Source of the DNA: Rhabditophanes sp. KR3021
Lineage: Eukaryota > Nematoda > Chromadorea > Rhabditida > Alloionematidae
Assembly (NCBI GenBank): GCA_963281155.1
Contig: CAUJLY010000002.1
Span: 3,534,001 to 3,598,000, forward strand
Direction of reading: 5' to 3'
DNA: 64,000 bases
In this document: one piece after another, positions 22,609-36,800 of the stretch
How the letters are laid out: every line of letters begins with the position of its first letter
Position numbering within the stretch: position 1 is the first letter of the stretch
Position numbers and translations under genes: made by a program
Notes under the pieces: generated by a model
Told to the model about the DNA's origin: nothing
The model's input: only the letters and a program-made list of their open reading frames with translations
Database searches by the model: none

Positions 22609-25190
22609 ATGGTCCGGACAGCAAGTGATAAAAGCATGCAATCTTCGAGTAATGTGGCATCTAGTTTAACTGGGAACAGTGGAATAAGAAAAGGTTCGCA
22701 CAAAAGACCTCAATTAGAGAAAGAAAAATATGGGACTGTGGAATCAAATGTATCTAGAACGCCTTTTGGGCAAAGACGTCCCCTTTTATCCGCAAACAAC
22801 AAAAAGCTCAAATTAGGGAAATGCAACCCAGAAGAACAAAGCACATCTATAGCAGCAACATCAGCAGATAATATTATTGTTTCAAACGATCTAATGTTGG
22901 ATGCATCTACAAATGCGTCACCCTCATTAAGTGGTACATTGACGCGCCGCAAAAGGGCAACCCAAAAAAGCAACGAAGGACATTCTGGTTCAGGGTCTAG
23001 CAGATCTACCACAGGCTTGTCAGTGGGTGACGACAAAAACAGTAAAACAAAGATTGAGGAACAAAACAACACTTTGACTAATCAATTTGATATGGTGTCA
23101 CTCGACTCTAAATCGTAAGTTGACATTAAAACACTGTTTGTTTAATATATGGATACTTTAATAATGTTTTTTAATGTGTTATACATACTTTAATATTATT
23201 TGTTATTTCATTTATTTTTTAGTCAAATGACCTCTCCTATAGCATCACAAGCTCTATCAAGTGGTGAGAAGAAGGGTCAATTTAGGTGCGTGTCATATCA
23301 AAAGGCTAAGCGGGTCAGATTTTTCCGAAATGGAGACCAGTATTATAAAGGAGTACTGCTGGCTATATCAAATGAGAGATTTCGATCGCTAACTGTTTTA
23401 TCAGAAGAACTTAACCGGCTTATGGGTAATTCACCAAGCCTTCCTCATGGAGTGAGACATATTTTTAGCTCCGACGGGGCCTTGAGAGTTAATGAGGTTG
23501 ATGAGTTAATTGAGGGGTATGCATACGTCTGTAGTAGCGTGGATAGTATCAAACTACTGGATTACGAAAAAGCAAAAGCTCCGGTCTGGTATTTCGCGTT
23601 CCCAAAGCTGAACAGTTTCATGAAGATTGGCACAAGGCATTCGCTAGCAGGAAAACGACGACAGGTATGTTGATGTCAACTAAGTGGCAGATGTTGTTGA
23701 TTCAATTATTCATTCACTGAATGCATAAGTATATATTATTAACCACTATTTTAGGATGAGAAGGATAAGAGCCTTGGCTCTTTTGGTAAAGATTTCACCA
23801 AGTTGACAACAAAGAATAGAACTTATCGTCGCGTATGTTTAAACTTGTATTATATAGAATTTATAAAGAGTAATGGTCATTTTGTTTAGCCAACTACATT
23901 ACTAGTGAAACAGTTAGTGAAAATGCCCACAAGAAATGACAGATTATCTGCTCAAAATAAGTTGGATGTAATTAAACAAAGTATAAAAGAAATTGAAATT
24001 ATTGCTGAGGTGGAAGAGAGCGGTCAAGAAATAGAAAGATTACCTTTTGAACTGGCAGAACAGATGGAAGTTGTACGGTTATTAGGAGATGGTAATAGTG
24101 CGGTGGTCGTAATGGTTCAAGTTAAAGAAACCAGGGAAGAAAAAGCTTTAAAAATAATTAAGCCCCAAAATATTCCTAATTTAAAAGAACTGATAGAAAC
24201 TGAATTGACAATAATGTCTAAAATAGATCACGAATTTATTGTAAGAATGTACGAACATTGGTTTATAGATGATTCTTGGTATATCTCATTGGAACTTATT
24301 CCCGAAGGCGATCTTTTCGAAGCGTGTATGTTTAAAGTGTAGATATGACGTATAATAATTTCGCTATACATTCTAGTAAGAAGTGCTCGTTATTTTGACG
24401 AAAGAAGTTCTGCATCTTTGATCAAGTGTCTTTCATCAGCCTTAAGTTATCTGCACAGTCAACATATCGTCCACAGGGATGTTAAAATGGAAAACCTTCT
24501 CATCTTTTACGATTATTCTCGCGACTTCGAGCTGCCATATTTGAAGTTAGCTGATTTTGGACTAGCAACGGAATTCGGAGAGGATTTATTATATGATTTG
24601 TGTGGAACTCCATCTTACGTCAGTGTTGAAACTCTTAGTGGCGTTGGGTAAGTTTCGATATATCTTAGATTTAATGTCCGTTTAGATATCGTGAGAAATC
24701 AGATCTGTGGAGTTGTGGTGTAATAACGTACATCTTGCTATGTGGATTCCCACCTTTCCAATCACCAAACAATGATCAAGAAGAATTATTCGGACAAATT
24801 TTGAAGGCGAAATTCTTCTTCCCCTCACCAGTTTGGGATAAAATTTCATTTTCTGCGCGTAATCTAATTTGCAATATGTTAACAGTTAATGTGGATGAGC
24901 GATATTCAGCCGAACAAGTATATAATAATGATTGGGTTGCCTTATTAGGCAACGTCACCAAAGAATTTGAAGATATCCAGGAATTTGAATTAGAAGATAG
25001 GCTAGCAAGAAATGCTTCTGCCCAAATGCCTTTCGAAGATTTATCCGACGACAGTGACAATAGTGAATTTTACTATCAAAAGCACAGATCCTTTGACGAC
25101 ATTTCGCAATCAAGTAACATCAACAAGTATGAATCTCCTATACATCGTCAAAGAGAACGAAGTGACTCCTTTTTAATCACGAAGAGATAA
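22609..25190 (+). CDS. DCLK: Doublecortin-like serine/threonine kinase
   Basis: Microtubule-associated kinase of the DCLK/zyg-8 type. Six exons, 22609-23114, 23223-23664, 23755-23832, 23890-24325, 24377-24647 and 24686-25190, join in phase to 745 residues. A Ser/Thr-rich basic N-terminus (about 185 residues) precedes one doublecortin domain (KKGQFRCVSYQKAKRVRFFR to KAPVWYF, about 188-300). A second doublecortin domain is not visible; most DCLK proteins have two. The kinase domain (about 400-670) has glycine loop LGDGNSAVVV, ALKII lysine, HRDVKMEN, DFGLA, and SVE in place of APE in the activation segment, with the Glu kept. The C-terminus is acidic then Ser-rich. Catalytic residues are intact, so activity is expected. 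A weak acceptor lies 4 bases before ATG 22609. Confidence 0.87.
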
Positions 25191-25424
25191 CTGCCACTTA
25201 TAATTTGAATTAATTTAAGAAATAAAGTATTTTTACAAAAGTGTTTATTGTTTATGATGATAGTAATATTTACTGGGCTGAAGTATCAAAATAGGAGTAT
25301 TTTTGGAACTAATTGATTAAAACTTTAACTTAGAGATGGTTAATGAATGCGCTGAAGAAGTAATTATAACCAATAGTCTAAATTTCAAAAGTCATTTTCG
25401 ATAAAAGACAATACATTTTATTGC

Positions 25425-25658
25425 ATGTATCGGACCATTAATCAATTACAAGTATGCAGAAAATATATATTTCATATTAAAGTTATACTATTATTGTTAG
25501 TTTTTGTATTTATCTCGGTATTATCGTTTTCTATAAGATGCCCTCGTGACGTATCAGGTATTCAACTTGGATTTGTGGAAATAGTACATTTAACACACCA
25601 ATTTGTAATTGAAATAAGTAGCATAAATGGCATCTACCTGCCATTACATTTTCTATAA
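25425..25658 (+). CDS. Possible small membrane or secreted protein, 77 residues
   Basis: ATG-initiated frame with a strong hydrophobic segment (VILLLLVFVFISVLSF, about residues 20-36) after a basic N-terminus, which would act as signal anchor or long signal peptide, then about 40 residues with one cysteine. A poly(A)-like AATAAA follows near 25749. No homologue is recognised; in A+T-rich DNA such a frame can arise by chance. Confidence 0.25.
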   Translation: MYRTINQLQVCRKYIFHIKVILLLLVFVFISVLSFSIRCPRDVSGIQLGFVEIVHLTHQFVIEISSINGIYLPLHFL

Positions 25659-26108
25659 TGAAAAGGGAGATGATAAGATGTATCTGTGATAAGAATATTC
25701 TCGATTTATTTTTATTCTAATGAAATAGTGTTTGAAGATAATGGAAGAATAAATTTTATTAAAAAATCACAAATTGTATTACAAAAAGTTTTAATGAAAA
25801 AAATCGTAAAACAAACTTCACATAAACTCAACTTTAAAAAAATCACGAAACGGAAAGCTTGATGATAAGTTCACAAATAAGCATGTAAAAAGGAACAAAA
25901 ATACAAAATGAATAGTATTTTGCAATACAAAAGAAATAGTATTTTTCAATACAAAAGAAATAGTATTTTTCAATATAAAAGGAATAGTATTTTTCGATAC
26001 ATATTGAAGAGTATGTTTCGATACATATGAAGAGTATATTTCAAAACAAGTTGTGGGGCAATTTCCATACAAATTGAAGAGATTATTTGTCGTGCCCAGG
26101 TAAACATC
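25659..26108. repeat. Spacer with 24-base tandem repeat
   Basis: From 25912 to about 26045 a unit of 24 bases (core 'atagtatttttcaatac') is repeated about four times, then continues as two worn copies of 22-23 bases. The repeat lies just 3' of the SR-protein gene and may be in its 3'UTR. Because the period is a multiple of three, the minus strand stays open with an 8-residue repeat (ISFVLKNT), but this is probably a by-product and not a gene. Confidence 0.6.
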
Positions 26109-26796
26109 TTAACTGCGGGATCTTCTTCTTGCTACTGGAGATCTGGATCTGCTACGATCACGGCCACTTTTACGTTCGTCTCTTCCACGGTAGCTATCTC
26201 GTTTGTCGCTGCGGCCATCGTCTCTACGTCTGTCATCACGTCTGTCTGTTCTCCTGTCACGGTCGTCATTGCGATAACTATTTCTTCTATCATCTCCACG
26301 ACTTCTATCATCTCCACGACTTCTATCATCGCGATAGTTGTCTCTTCTGTCGTCAAATCGCTTTCTGAAATCCCCACCATCACGGTTGAATCGTTGAGGT
26401 CTATCTCCGTTTCCCCTTCTTGGAAGTGCCATTGATGTTCTGATACGACATCCGTCTAGACAACAAAATACGATTAGTACAAATCTAACGTTCCTGCAAC
26501 TTACTCAAATAACTGTTTGACATTTTTCTGATAGCTTCCTCTGCGGAACTTTTTTTCTCAAAAACTAGAAAGGCAAAATAGGGTGAATAACTGGCGACCC
26601 ACACGTCACTTATAGCACCAAATGGCTCAAAAGAATTCAGCAAATCTTGTTTATTTATGTCCTCGGACAAGTTAGCTACATGTATGCGCTTTCCTTCAGT
26701 GTTTCCGTTGTCAAGAGCTTTGGAATTGGTGTCACTTGGTGAGTTAGATCTTCTTTCCTTGGACAATTCGCGACTGTGAGATCTAGATCTAGCCAT
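26109..26796 (-). CDS. SR-type RNA-binding protein
   Basis: Splicing regulator with one RRM and an arginine-rich tail. Minus-strand exons 26505-26796 and 26109-26455 join in phase across a 49-base intron to 212 residues. The N-terminal 30 residues are Arg/Ser rich; the RRM (about 34-108) has RNP2-like IHVANL and RNP1-like AFLVFE, with the loop shortened; the tail is rich in RD, RS and DR dipeptides and ends SRSRSPVARRRSRS. The layout is closest to small SR proteins of the SRSF3/7 group or RNPS1-like factors; which one is not certain. A strong acceptor (ttttag) lies 6 bases before ATG 26796. Confidence 0.82.
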
Positions 26797-27883
26797 ATTT
26801 TTCTAAAATAACCATAGTAAACAAAACTCCACATTAATTCAATCAACAATAGAACGAAAACATTAACTAATTCCAATAATCATCCATAAATTAACATAAA
26901 AGCGGCAAAAAAGTACGAAATTGGCAATTTACAGCAAGTTAAGCGGGTCATACTAATGTCCTAAGTTTCATTGTATATGTAACCCATACATAATATCAAA
27001 ACCATGTAAAATTTCGAAACAAAAAGATTATGCCACTTTCATTAAATTATCAAACCAACAACTAGGCATCTTGCATTTAAGTAGTAATGTGGTGGCGAAA
27101 GTTATCCCATATATGCAGTCTTTTCAATCCATCCAAAAAGGCATGCAACCTGCCACCTAATATAGTAGAGAAGACATAAAATTGAGGTGTAAGACAAGTC
27201 TAATATGAGTAGGTACCAGGTAACACAAGTAGATTCGAATTAATTTGAAGCTAACCAAATTGTCATGGATACACGCAGCCACGTCGACAACAAAATATAA
27301 TACTAAGCCATACTTCTCCCCATTTAAATAGACTGCTTTCGTTCAGTTTTAGCATCCTTTCGAAGACCTAGAACTCCCATTTCCAGTACAAAAGGGCGCA
27401 ACTAAAAATTATTGATAAAAATATTTTTGCATCTGGTCAAAAAGTGTTTACACAAAATGTTTGGAACAAGCATTATTTGACCACCATGAACATACAATTA
27501 ATAATGTAAATTATGACCATACACACATACAGCATTTAAAATGGCACGTTACGCATATAGAGTAAAAAATTATTAAAAAATAGATTACAAAAATAAAATA
27601 AACCAAATCAACTTTCTAACTTATTGATAGTACGTTAATATTGTTAATTTATATCAAACTTTTTCTAAAAATTACAAGATCACCCATTGTCAATAAAGTA
27701 GTATTGTATAATATGAAAATGATCGATATGTACGTGATCGGTCAAATTAAATCAAGCAATTGTATCATAATACCTATAATCAACATAAGCGTTGCGTACA
27801 TTATGACTACGTGGTGGTTGATAGCAATCGAATTGCTAATATAAACACAAAAAGAGATAGTAATATGAATCATTTATTATTGT
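26797..27883. other. Intergenic spacer
   Basis: About 1.1 kb between the SR gene start and the laminin stop codon. There are patches of moderate G+C (about 27060-27400) but no open frame or RNA gene that I recognise. Confidence 0.4.
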
Positions 27884-30800
27884 TTAAACGAATGGGCATC
27901 CATTAAGAATGACTTTGTTAAGTTTTTGAATTTGGTGGAATTCAATAGAAGAACTTCCGATCTCCAAGTTTTTCATGCAACCATCAACAGAACGAGCGTT
28001 CGCATATTCGGGTATTTGATTTTGAATATCAGGATTTAGTCCTCCAACATATATTTCATATGTTTTCAACATTTCGATAGCTTCTACTGGAACGGCCGTT
28101 TGATGGATACTGTTGAAATTGTCGAAGTCAATGATTGTTTCCTCCTTTGTAAATTCAACACTCAGTGAATGCCACTCTCCATTACACAAATTATTTTTCA
28201 GAGATATATTTTCTACTAAGTGGAAAGGCTTGAGCATCAAATCGAAGAACAACTTTCCATTCTTCAACATAATAGATATTCTTTCCTTTGAAGGATTATT
28301 AGGGTTGATTATTGATAGGAGGGTTACATTCGCAGAAACGGTTTTGAACGAAAATGAATATTTGGCAGTTGTCTTGGTTTGGTCATAATACTGACTTGTC
28401 TTACTGATCTTTGCATACCCTTGAATGTAACTAGCAGAGTTTGTATGACTACAAGGAATCACATCTCGACTGAATTCTGCCTTTCTTAAATCATAGGCTT
28501 TATCATTTACTTGGAATTCGCGGAGACAACCATTAAACCCAGGAACAGTGATATTAAAGATGCGCTTATGTTTTGAGATAACACCACCAACGTACATGCG
28601 ATGTTTCATTACTTTTGGTGTTGGGCAATTCGATATGAAATACTTGTTATTGCCATCCAGAGTCAAATACATAATTTTGTCTCTTTTGGTCATTTCTACC
28701 GAATGCCATTTATTGTCATTGCACTTAACTTTAGGTATATTGATGATCTTAGGATCTTTATGACCACGTACTTCAAGCTGAACTCTTCCATTAATTATGT
28801 TTAGATAAAAGTATCTACTATAAGCTTTGTAATTAGCCCATGCCCAGATCATGCCATTTTTTTCGGTAGTTTTGAATTCAAATTTAATTTTGAAGTTATT
28901 CAAGTCTGGAATGTGTTCTTCATCGAAATTAATTCTTGAGTGAGAGCTTGATGTGATTCCAAATCTAGTTGCTTGGTTAGAAGAACTTTCCTCGAATGTT
29001 CCACACACATTCTTAGTAACTGGTTGCCGGATTGCTTCTTCGATTTCCTCATCTGAGTCGGTTGGAAGTTTGTCTGAAAATTAAATTAATACAAGCAAAA
29101 AAATAAGCAAGCAATCTTGTGGAAAGGTAAGAAACTTACGAGCATCGCTATCATAATCATCTTCCTCAAGTCTTGCAATATTTTCGTCTGTCTTCTCAAC
29201 ATGATATTCAGTATGAGGATCAACGTTGGCAAAATCAAGCTTAGATGATTTTCTCTCGGAATCAGGAGCATTCATAGGGTTTGCAAACATTTCATCTAAA
29301 GCGAAAATAATTAAAAATAAGCAAGCAGGAAGTAAAAATGGATTGAATTCGCAAAATAAATAAAAACGAATATTGGTAACTAACCTTCTTTTGTTAATAT
29401 TTGTTCTTTTAAAACTGGACAAGACCCAATTGTAGCAGATAAAGAGTCAGGAATGATTGGAAGTAACTCTAGGTTGTAGTAAATGTCTGAAATACAGCCT
29501 ATCATTCCATTTATGAGTGGTAATTCTTCTTGTGGTACTTTGACATCAGTTGGAAGGCCTGAAATGTCATTAACAGTTGTATAGTTTGAAATGAGTGTCT
29601 TATATTATGTTAAATTTATTGTAGGTTAATTTTGTATGCTATTATATTGCTGATTTTGCTTGCGAAATCAGTCTTACATCATTTTATGATAAAGAATTCA
29701 TTATTTTGATTGTATTGGCTCAAAGGAGTTTGAGAAGGAAATAAGTACCTTTACTCAACTCTTTAACATTGGCAGGTAAAGATAATATTAATAAATTAAG
29801 GAATTGCATACCAACAGTCACTTTAAGATTGTCATACATTTGAAATTTCAATTTTAGCTTAGGATATTTACGTGGCATGCATTTAACACTAAATTTAACT
29901 TATGTTAATCAATCTTTCTTTCCAATTTGCCTCAACATCGCACTCAACCTGTGAGTTATTTTAATCTTAAAATGGTGGAGGAAAAAGAAAACAGGCCAAA
30001 CAAGAAGAGAAGAACTAAAAATATCTCAAGATTAATAGAATGAGTATTAACTATTCAACAGCTGGTAAGTTGAAATTACACTAATTATATCTAATTCTTT
30101 TTAGAAAATTGAGGCTGGCAAGAAACTCATCATTGTGAAGAAACTATACCCTTCAAAGAAGGTTGCCGCGAACACCGAATGTATTCTCATCAATTACTTT
30201 CGCTGTCAACTCACAAACTTGGACTCCGGAAAGCTTTCATTTCCTTGCCAATTTATATGTATCCAGAGACAAATAGCGCTGTCGCTGAATTAATTTTAAA
30301 AGATTTAGCTAATTGTGAACATTTGAAGTATATTTTAAAGCGTTAATTTACCACCAATATAAATTTGATTGCTTTCGAATCCAATGGTTTTGTCAGAATT
30401 CAGGGAACCTTCCAAAACTTCCTTATCATCAATTCTAAGATACACCTTGTCTTCGTTTCTTGAAACAAAAATAGAGTGAGAATAGCCATCATTATACGGA
30501 GTTTTTGATTTTAAGGTCAAAGTTTTACTTCTAACTTGGGCATCGAATCCAGTATGAAGAACAACACGTCCGCTGAACAAGTAAATAGAAATAAATCCAT
30601 TATAATCACTAGCATCACGTTTCTTAATTCTCTTGACGTTGAGGGCACTGCTTTGGTATAAAATAACACCACTTTCATCCTTAGTTTTGAAATTAAGGGC
30701 AATAGAAGAGTTAAAGCTAAATTGAATTCCATTGGTTACCTATAATGTAATGAATTTATATTTGGATTTAAATGTTTAATTAACTTTTAAGTTTGAATGT

Positions 30801-33800
30801 ATTATTAGTTTTTAATAGGTTGCCAAGACTATATACTCAGGCTGGTTTAAGACTTTGAAATTTGTTCGTTACCAACAAGCTATGTGCATTCAGGTAAAAT
30901 CTACAGTCAATAAATGAATTCGTTACGTTGTTGAAAGCGTCGACTTTAAGGATAGATATTTAACCACATTGTAGATTTCAAAGAAATTGTTAAGCTAGAT
31001 ATTATGTTTTAAATAAAGGAAGATTTCATGAAGGAATTATTTGCAGAAGTCCCTCACATGTTCCCAGAAGCAGACATCGAAGTCGCTAATCTTATTCTAG
31101 ATTAAATGTTTAGTGCTAAACGTATTCTATATCAAATTTTCAATGCTAATATCATTTCCCATGTTCAATTTGTATGAAAATTTAATTTATATTTAATAAA
31201 CCCGTGTCTTACCAAGTATCCGGATTTCTCGAATCCAATCGTTCTGTCATTGGGTTGGAGTTTGTTATTTCTAAAGGTACATCCTGGTTTTTTGCGATGA
31301 CTGCGTACAACATTTTCCAAATCAAGATCAGAAATTTGGTTTGGTTTTACTGTTTTGATACATCCAAAGAATCCTTTCCAATTAATATTATATTTGCTGA
31401 AAGCAGTGATATCAAGATCACTAGGAATTCCTCCAATAAAGTGATCATCGTCATTAACATTCAATGCTACATTTTCGCCGGGAATCATTTCAGTAACTCT
31501 ATCCAATTCACTATCAACTTGCAAATGAACTTGATTGTTATTGCGGACAATTCTAATAGTATGTGATTTGCCTTCTGCATAGGATGACCCCTTTGACAGT
31601 ACGTTAACATAACTATCATTGCCGAGATTGACTTTGAATGATATGCGTCCATTATCTAATTCCAAACTAACAAAATCACCAGTCTCAGGGTTTCCTCTAA
31701 AATATAGCAGCCCGTTCTTAGAGTAAGCACTGAATTCAATGGTGAGCATTGTATTTGCTCTTTCAGCAGTAGCTAAATGAACTTGGGCAAAGCCATCACT
31801 GAACATATATCCGGATGTTATGGGAACTGGGGCACTCACGCCTCCGTCACATTCTTTAGAGGAATAACTAAAGTCCCAAAGATTGACACGTCTTCCATCA
31901 ACAACCAAATCACCAACTGTGCCTCGGAATTGATAGGTGCTTAGATTTGTATTTTCAACCAACTTCTTGTCTCCGTTAAAGCCAAATCCAATAGATGTTT
32001 CAAGTGGAATGGTATTGAATATAACATCATTACTGCCATCAAATTCGCCAACTGAAACAAGGACTGGCTCACTGATTTGTCTAATAGTATCTCCTGGAGT
32101 GGATTGTTCTTGAACGACTCTCAACTGAACACTATTTCCATATCTCTTCAATTCAATGTTGTACCAAATGTATCTTTCACTGGATGGAATGTATCTGACC
32201 GTGTGAGTATTGGTAACACTACGCTTTCCATTTCCAATATTCCAATGAGCAGTTATTCTTTGATCTTTCAATTCAATAGCAATAAATTCAGAGGCTTGTG
32301 TTCTTCTGCCCTTTGTCATTGTAATCATGATTAATGAGTTTCCGATGTCCTTAGTTGGTCTGTACTTAACATTGAAGGTATTTGATGGAGATGGGTATGC
32401 AGGCGAGATGTATTTTCTAACACAACTTCCAACTTCATTGGATGAAACAGACAATTTTATTCTAGAAGCTCTTTCTCTTGCCTCCTTGATTCTCTCTTTG
32501 AGTAGAGCTAATTTGTTAGTAAATTCTTCGATTTTCTTGGTATTGCGATCATGCATCTTTTCAGCTTCTTCAACTTTCGTTTTGTCACTTGCAACTTCAT
32601 CGGATAAAGTAGATACTTTTCCAAGGATGTCTTTAATTTCAGGAGCAGCTGCATTTCCAAGTTCCTTTAATCTTGTCTCTAAGGCAGTGACTTCCACATT
32701 GATCTCGTGAGATTTCTGTTGTATTTCAGCGACTTCTTTTTTAGTTGATTCAAGAGATTCTGGATGCGAATCAAGCCTTTCAATTTGATCTTCCATGTTA
32801 ACAAATTTAGTACGAATATTCTTGATTTCTCCGTCAGTTTTAAGAGACATATTTTTTAATTTATCCAAACGTTCGTTGACTTCAACATTCTTTTCTGGTA
32901 AATATTCAGTATCCCATAGGACTGACAACTCCTCAGTTCTATCTTTGTCTTGCTTACTTTGATCCAAAGCTTGTTTTACATTTTCGAGTAAATCTGTTTC
33001 ATCACTACCATTAAATTCATCAAATGCGCTATCCGTTTTTTCTTTAGCCAAAGCTACAGCTTCAACAATATCTTTATAGGCAGTGGAAGCGAGGACTGGT
33101 AATTCGACAGCTTCTTTAGTGTCGGCAAATGCATTCTTAATTCTTATATTTTCATGTTCAAGTTTTTTGGCTTGGTCTTGGCTTTTAATTGTTTCACTGT
33201 GCGATTCTCTGTAACCATTTCCATATCCATCTACAATATCAACCACTTTAATTCGTTGTCCAACAAGTGAGTCTTTCAAGTTTTTGCTTAACTCAGTATT
33301 TCCGTCATGCATTTCCAACAACTTTTGCTCTTTAGCTTCTACAACTTTCTTATTACTCGTCTTTAAACTGTCTTCTGTTTGGCCCTTCAATGCTTCAATT
33401 TGAGAGATAATTTTCTTAAACTTGGCAATTTTATCATTAGTTGTATTTGTTTTGGCTAAGACGGATCTTGAGTTGACTCTAGCTGAATCCCAGATAGTGT
33501 TTTTGTACCCTTCGAGCATGTCAATTAAAGCAGAAATATCAGTCTTTGTATTTTCAAATTCACTTTCATTCAACTTCTTGGTATAGACTTTCTTTAATAA
33601 TTCTTCGCTTTTGTTGAAAGTATTCAAACCACTGTCAAATCTTTTGTCCACGAATTCACCTAAATCATAATACATTCGTAATAAATTTAAGTATTGTTAC
33701 TTACCTCTTAAACGAATTGCATCCAGGTATTCTTTGGCTTGAGCAATGATGTTATTAACATCTCCTTCAGTTTGCTTAACTCCCCCAGTCAATGAGAAAT

Positions 33801-36800
33801 GTCGGAGTTGAGCAACAGTTTCATGAATTTGGCTTTTGATTTCCGTTCCTTTCTTATAATAATCAGAGGCTTCTTCATTGTTAGAAATTAGAGCAGTATT
33901 AGATTTGTTGATTCTTTCGAATATAAATTTGGTATCATCAAGTAACAATTGGCATTTTTTCAAATAACTTTCTGGCTCCAATAGTTTGACACTTGAATTA
34001 TCAATTTGTATGTCATGGATAAATGCAGAAATAGTGTTTGTTGTTGCCTCAATCCTAGCTATGCGTTTCCAAGGTACAGGTTTAAGATTGGTATAGTTTT
34101 TAGCTGTGATGTCCTTCTCTAATCCATCAATATCCGACATTAAATCTTTAGTACATCCTTGATCACAACTAGTACATTCTTTATTGATGAAAGCATGTCT
34201 TTCTTCACACATTGAACAATCACGTCCTGTGATTCCATCTCGACATTCGCATTGCCCGAATTCTTTATCACATGTTGGGCTAAGAGATCCATCTATAACA
34301 ATTATGTTAAAAAATGTAAAGGTTTAGTGTAATTAATTATTTAAATGTATCTCCCCATAAAGAGAGATGATCCTTATCAAATGGCCATTACATGACTTAA
34401 AAATAGCGGCTACCCATCAATGATGAGCCAAAAGGTAAAAGTGTTGTTTATATTGCCTCTGTTTAATTTTTATAATATTTGATGAATGAAATCACCGCAT
34501 TATTAAACTGTTATTTCGGATACGTTTTTTAAATTACCTGAAACAAAAGTAAAATTAATTAAGCTCAGTAAAGGGGATAAATACCTGGATGACAATTACA
34601 ATCTTGGCAGAAACCTCCTTCTTGTTGGGGATTTCCATAGAAGCCATCAATGCAAGATTCACAGTATAATCCATTGTAACCCCTTTTACATGCATTACAG
34701 AAATATCCTCTTCCATGGCTGATACTTGTACATGTATCCGAAAAGCTTCTATCGCTAGATGGACATTCACATTTGTTGCAACTATTAGGGGTTGCAATTG
34801 TTGCAATTCCGTAATAACCACTTTTACAAAATTCGCAATAATCACCAAATGTGTTATCGGAACATTCTAAACACTTTGATGTTTCAGGATCACATTTGTC
34901 TGAATGACCATGGCAAGCACATACTTCGGCATGTCCAATCAACTTGATGTCATTTGGTTCATTCAAATAGCCCTGACTCTTCTTTCTGAAGTAACCTAAA
35001 ATACAATAAAATATAAATTGAAGTAGTAAATTTGAAGGAATAAAATACGAAAGACCTCAAAAATATCCTCTTCAAATAATGAATTTTGGACAAATAAATG
35101 TACGATTCCTTCTTAATTTTAAATTTTCACACCAGTACTAGGTTTATTAGTAATTCAAACGAAAATAAACTTTTATGTTTTTAATAAGTGTTCAAATTAA
35201 CCATAATTTAATTTTAGTTGCACAACATCGCCTCATTTCTGGTGTTATGTATTCTACAATGGCTGATAAATCAAGAAAAGAAAGACTAAAGCAGGTGATG
35301 CTGAACGATCGGCAGAGTTTTGAGTCAACCGCTGAGCCTTAGAAACTAATTAAGACGGAAATGGGTATTGCTCTTGGTAGAAGCGTAACATATGCTTTAA
35401 AGTTCTAAACAGCAAGAGAAAGTTGTAAACGTGTTTTATTTGGATGGAGTGTCTGAGAGGATGGCTTTAATTATGGAGCGGTGTTTAATTACTGCCACAA
35501 GAATAAAACCAATTTGTCCGCCGGAACAGTATCGGACGATATCCTCAATCTATTTCCATCGAAGGCAATTAGGGAGTTGGGCAAGTACTTTATGCAACTT
35601 GTTGCTAAGAAACATAAAATCAAAATGCCAACTTCCAATGCAAGAAGTGTAAAAGATATGCTGTGTCTAAAACAGCTCTCACCCGTCACATAAGATTTAG
35701 AAACTGTAAAGGCCTTTTCTGCAGCAGAAGAATTCAACAATAAAAGAGATGCTAGTGGATTAAGAAAGAGCTGATCTCTTAAATGTGGGTAAAAGAATAT
35801 GGGACGTCTATATATATCATGATCAGTCCAGAGATTACTCCACCTGAACTCCTATATGTCGAAGATGCCAAGAAAGATGTTCTTTATGTAGCCAAAACTA
35901 CGGATTATATTGATAGGATGTGTAAGCACATGTCTGTCTACAACAAAGCATTTGAACTGGATAAGTTATTCACGGAAAAGGCTACCATAAAGTTTTCAAT
36001 GTTAATCAAAAATGATTGTCGTGCATAAGTCTTATGATACAGGAGAACTTGCTAATAATATCCAAGCTATCCTCATCGACTACTCCTCGGTTGAGAATAC
36101 CAACTGTGACTCTGGTAATCCTTCCCTTGAATTTGCCTACTAATTGTTTTCTGAAAAGAACGACGACCTCGCAGATTTGATCTTTCAAGACTTTTTGGAT
36201 GGTAATGATCGTTCTAATTCAAAAGAAGTGGCTGATTAATTTTTAGACAACTATATTTATACCCTCTTAATTATCATTTATAAATCTCTCACCTTGTGCG
36301 GGATCTTGGCATGACAAGCCGCCGTAACCAGGTGGACAGTTGAAGCATTTTTCAACACCAACAGCCTTAATGGGAGTTTGTCCTTCTACAATATGGTCTC
36401 TGGAAACAGCAACATCAATTGAAATTTCTTTCAATGAAGCAACATCATTCATAACTAAATAATTGTATGTTGCACGAACATAAATAGCTTGAACATTTTG
36501 TAAGGCAACCATCATTTGTGTTCTAGTTAACTTAACTTGGGGAGCTGACTTCAATAACCAATGATCTTCGTGAAGATGAACTTTGTATTTGTTGTCGTGG
36601 GTAATATTGGTTGGAAAATATTCAAGAATAAGTCTATCATTACCAATTAGCATGACTTGAGGTCTCTTTCTAAATAAATATTCATCTGGACTGATATCAG
36701 AAATATTTGAGCGATTATCATCACTTTGAACCTTGAATCTAAGGAACCCGTTATATGAGCTAGTTCTATCTCCTAAGAATGAACGTGCTAATGGCCAGTA

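Noticed and set aside
25818..26072. Minus-strand 84-codon frame with 8-residue repeats
   Set aside because: It is the translation of a 24-base tandem repeat in A+T-rich DNA; the period alone keeps the frame open.
27641..27844. 67-codon hydrophobic frame before the laminin stop
   Set aside because: A+T-rich DNA gives Ile/Leu-rich frames easily; no start context or other support.
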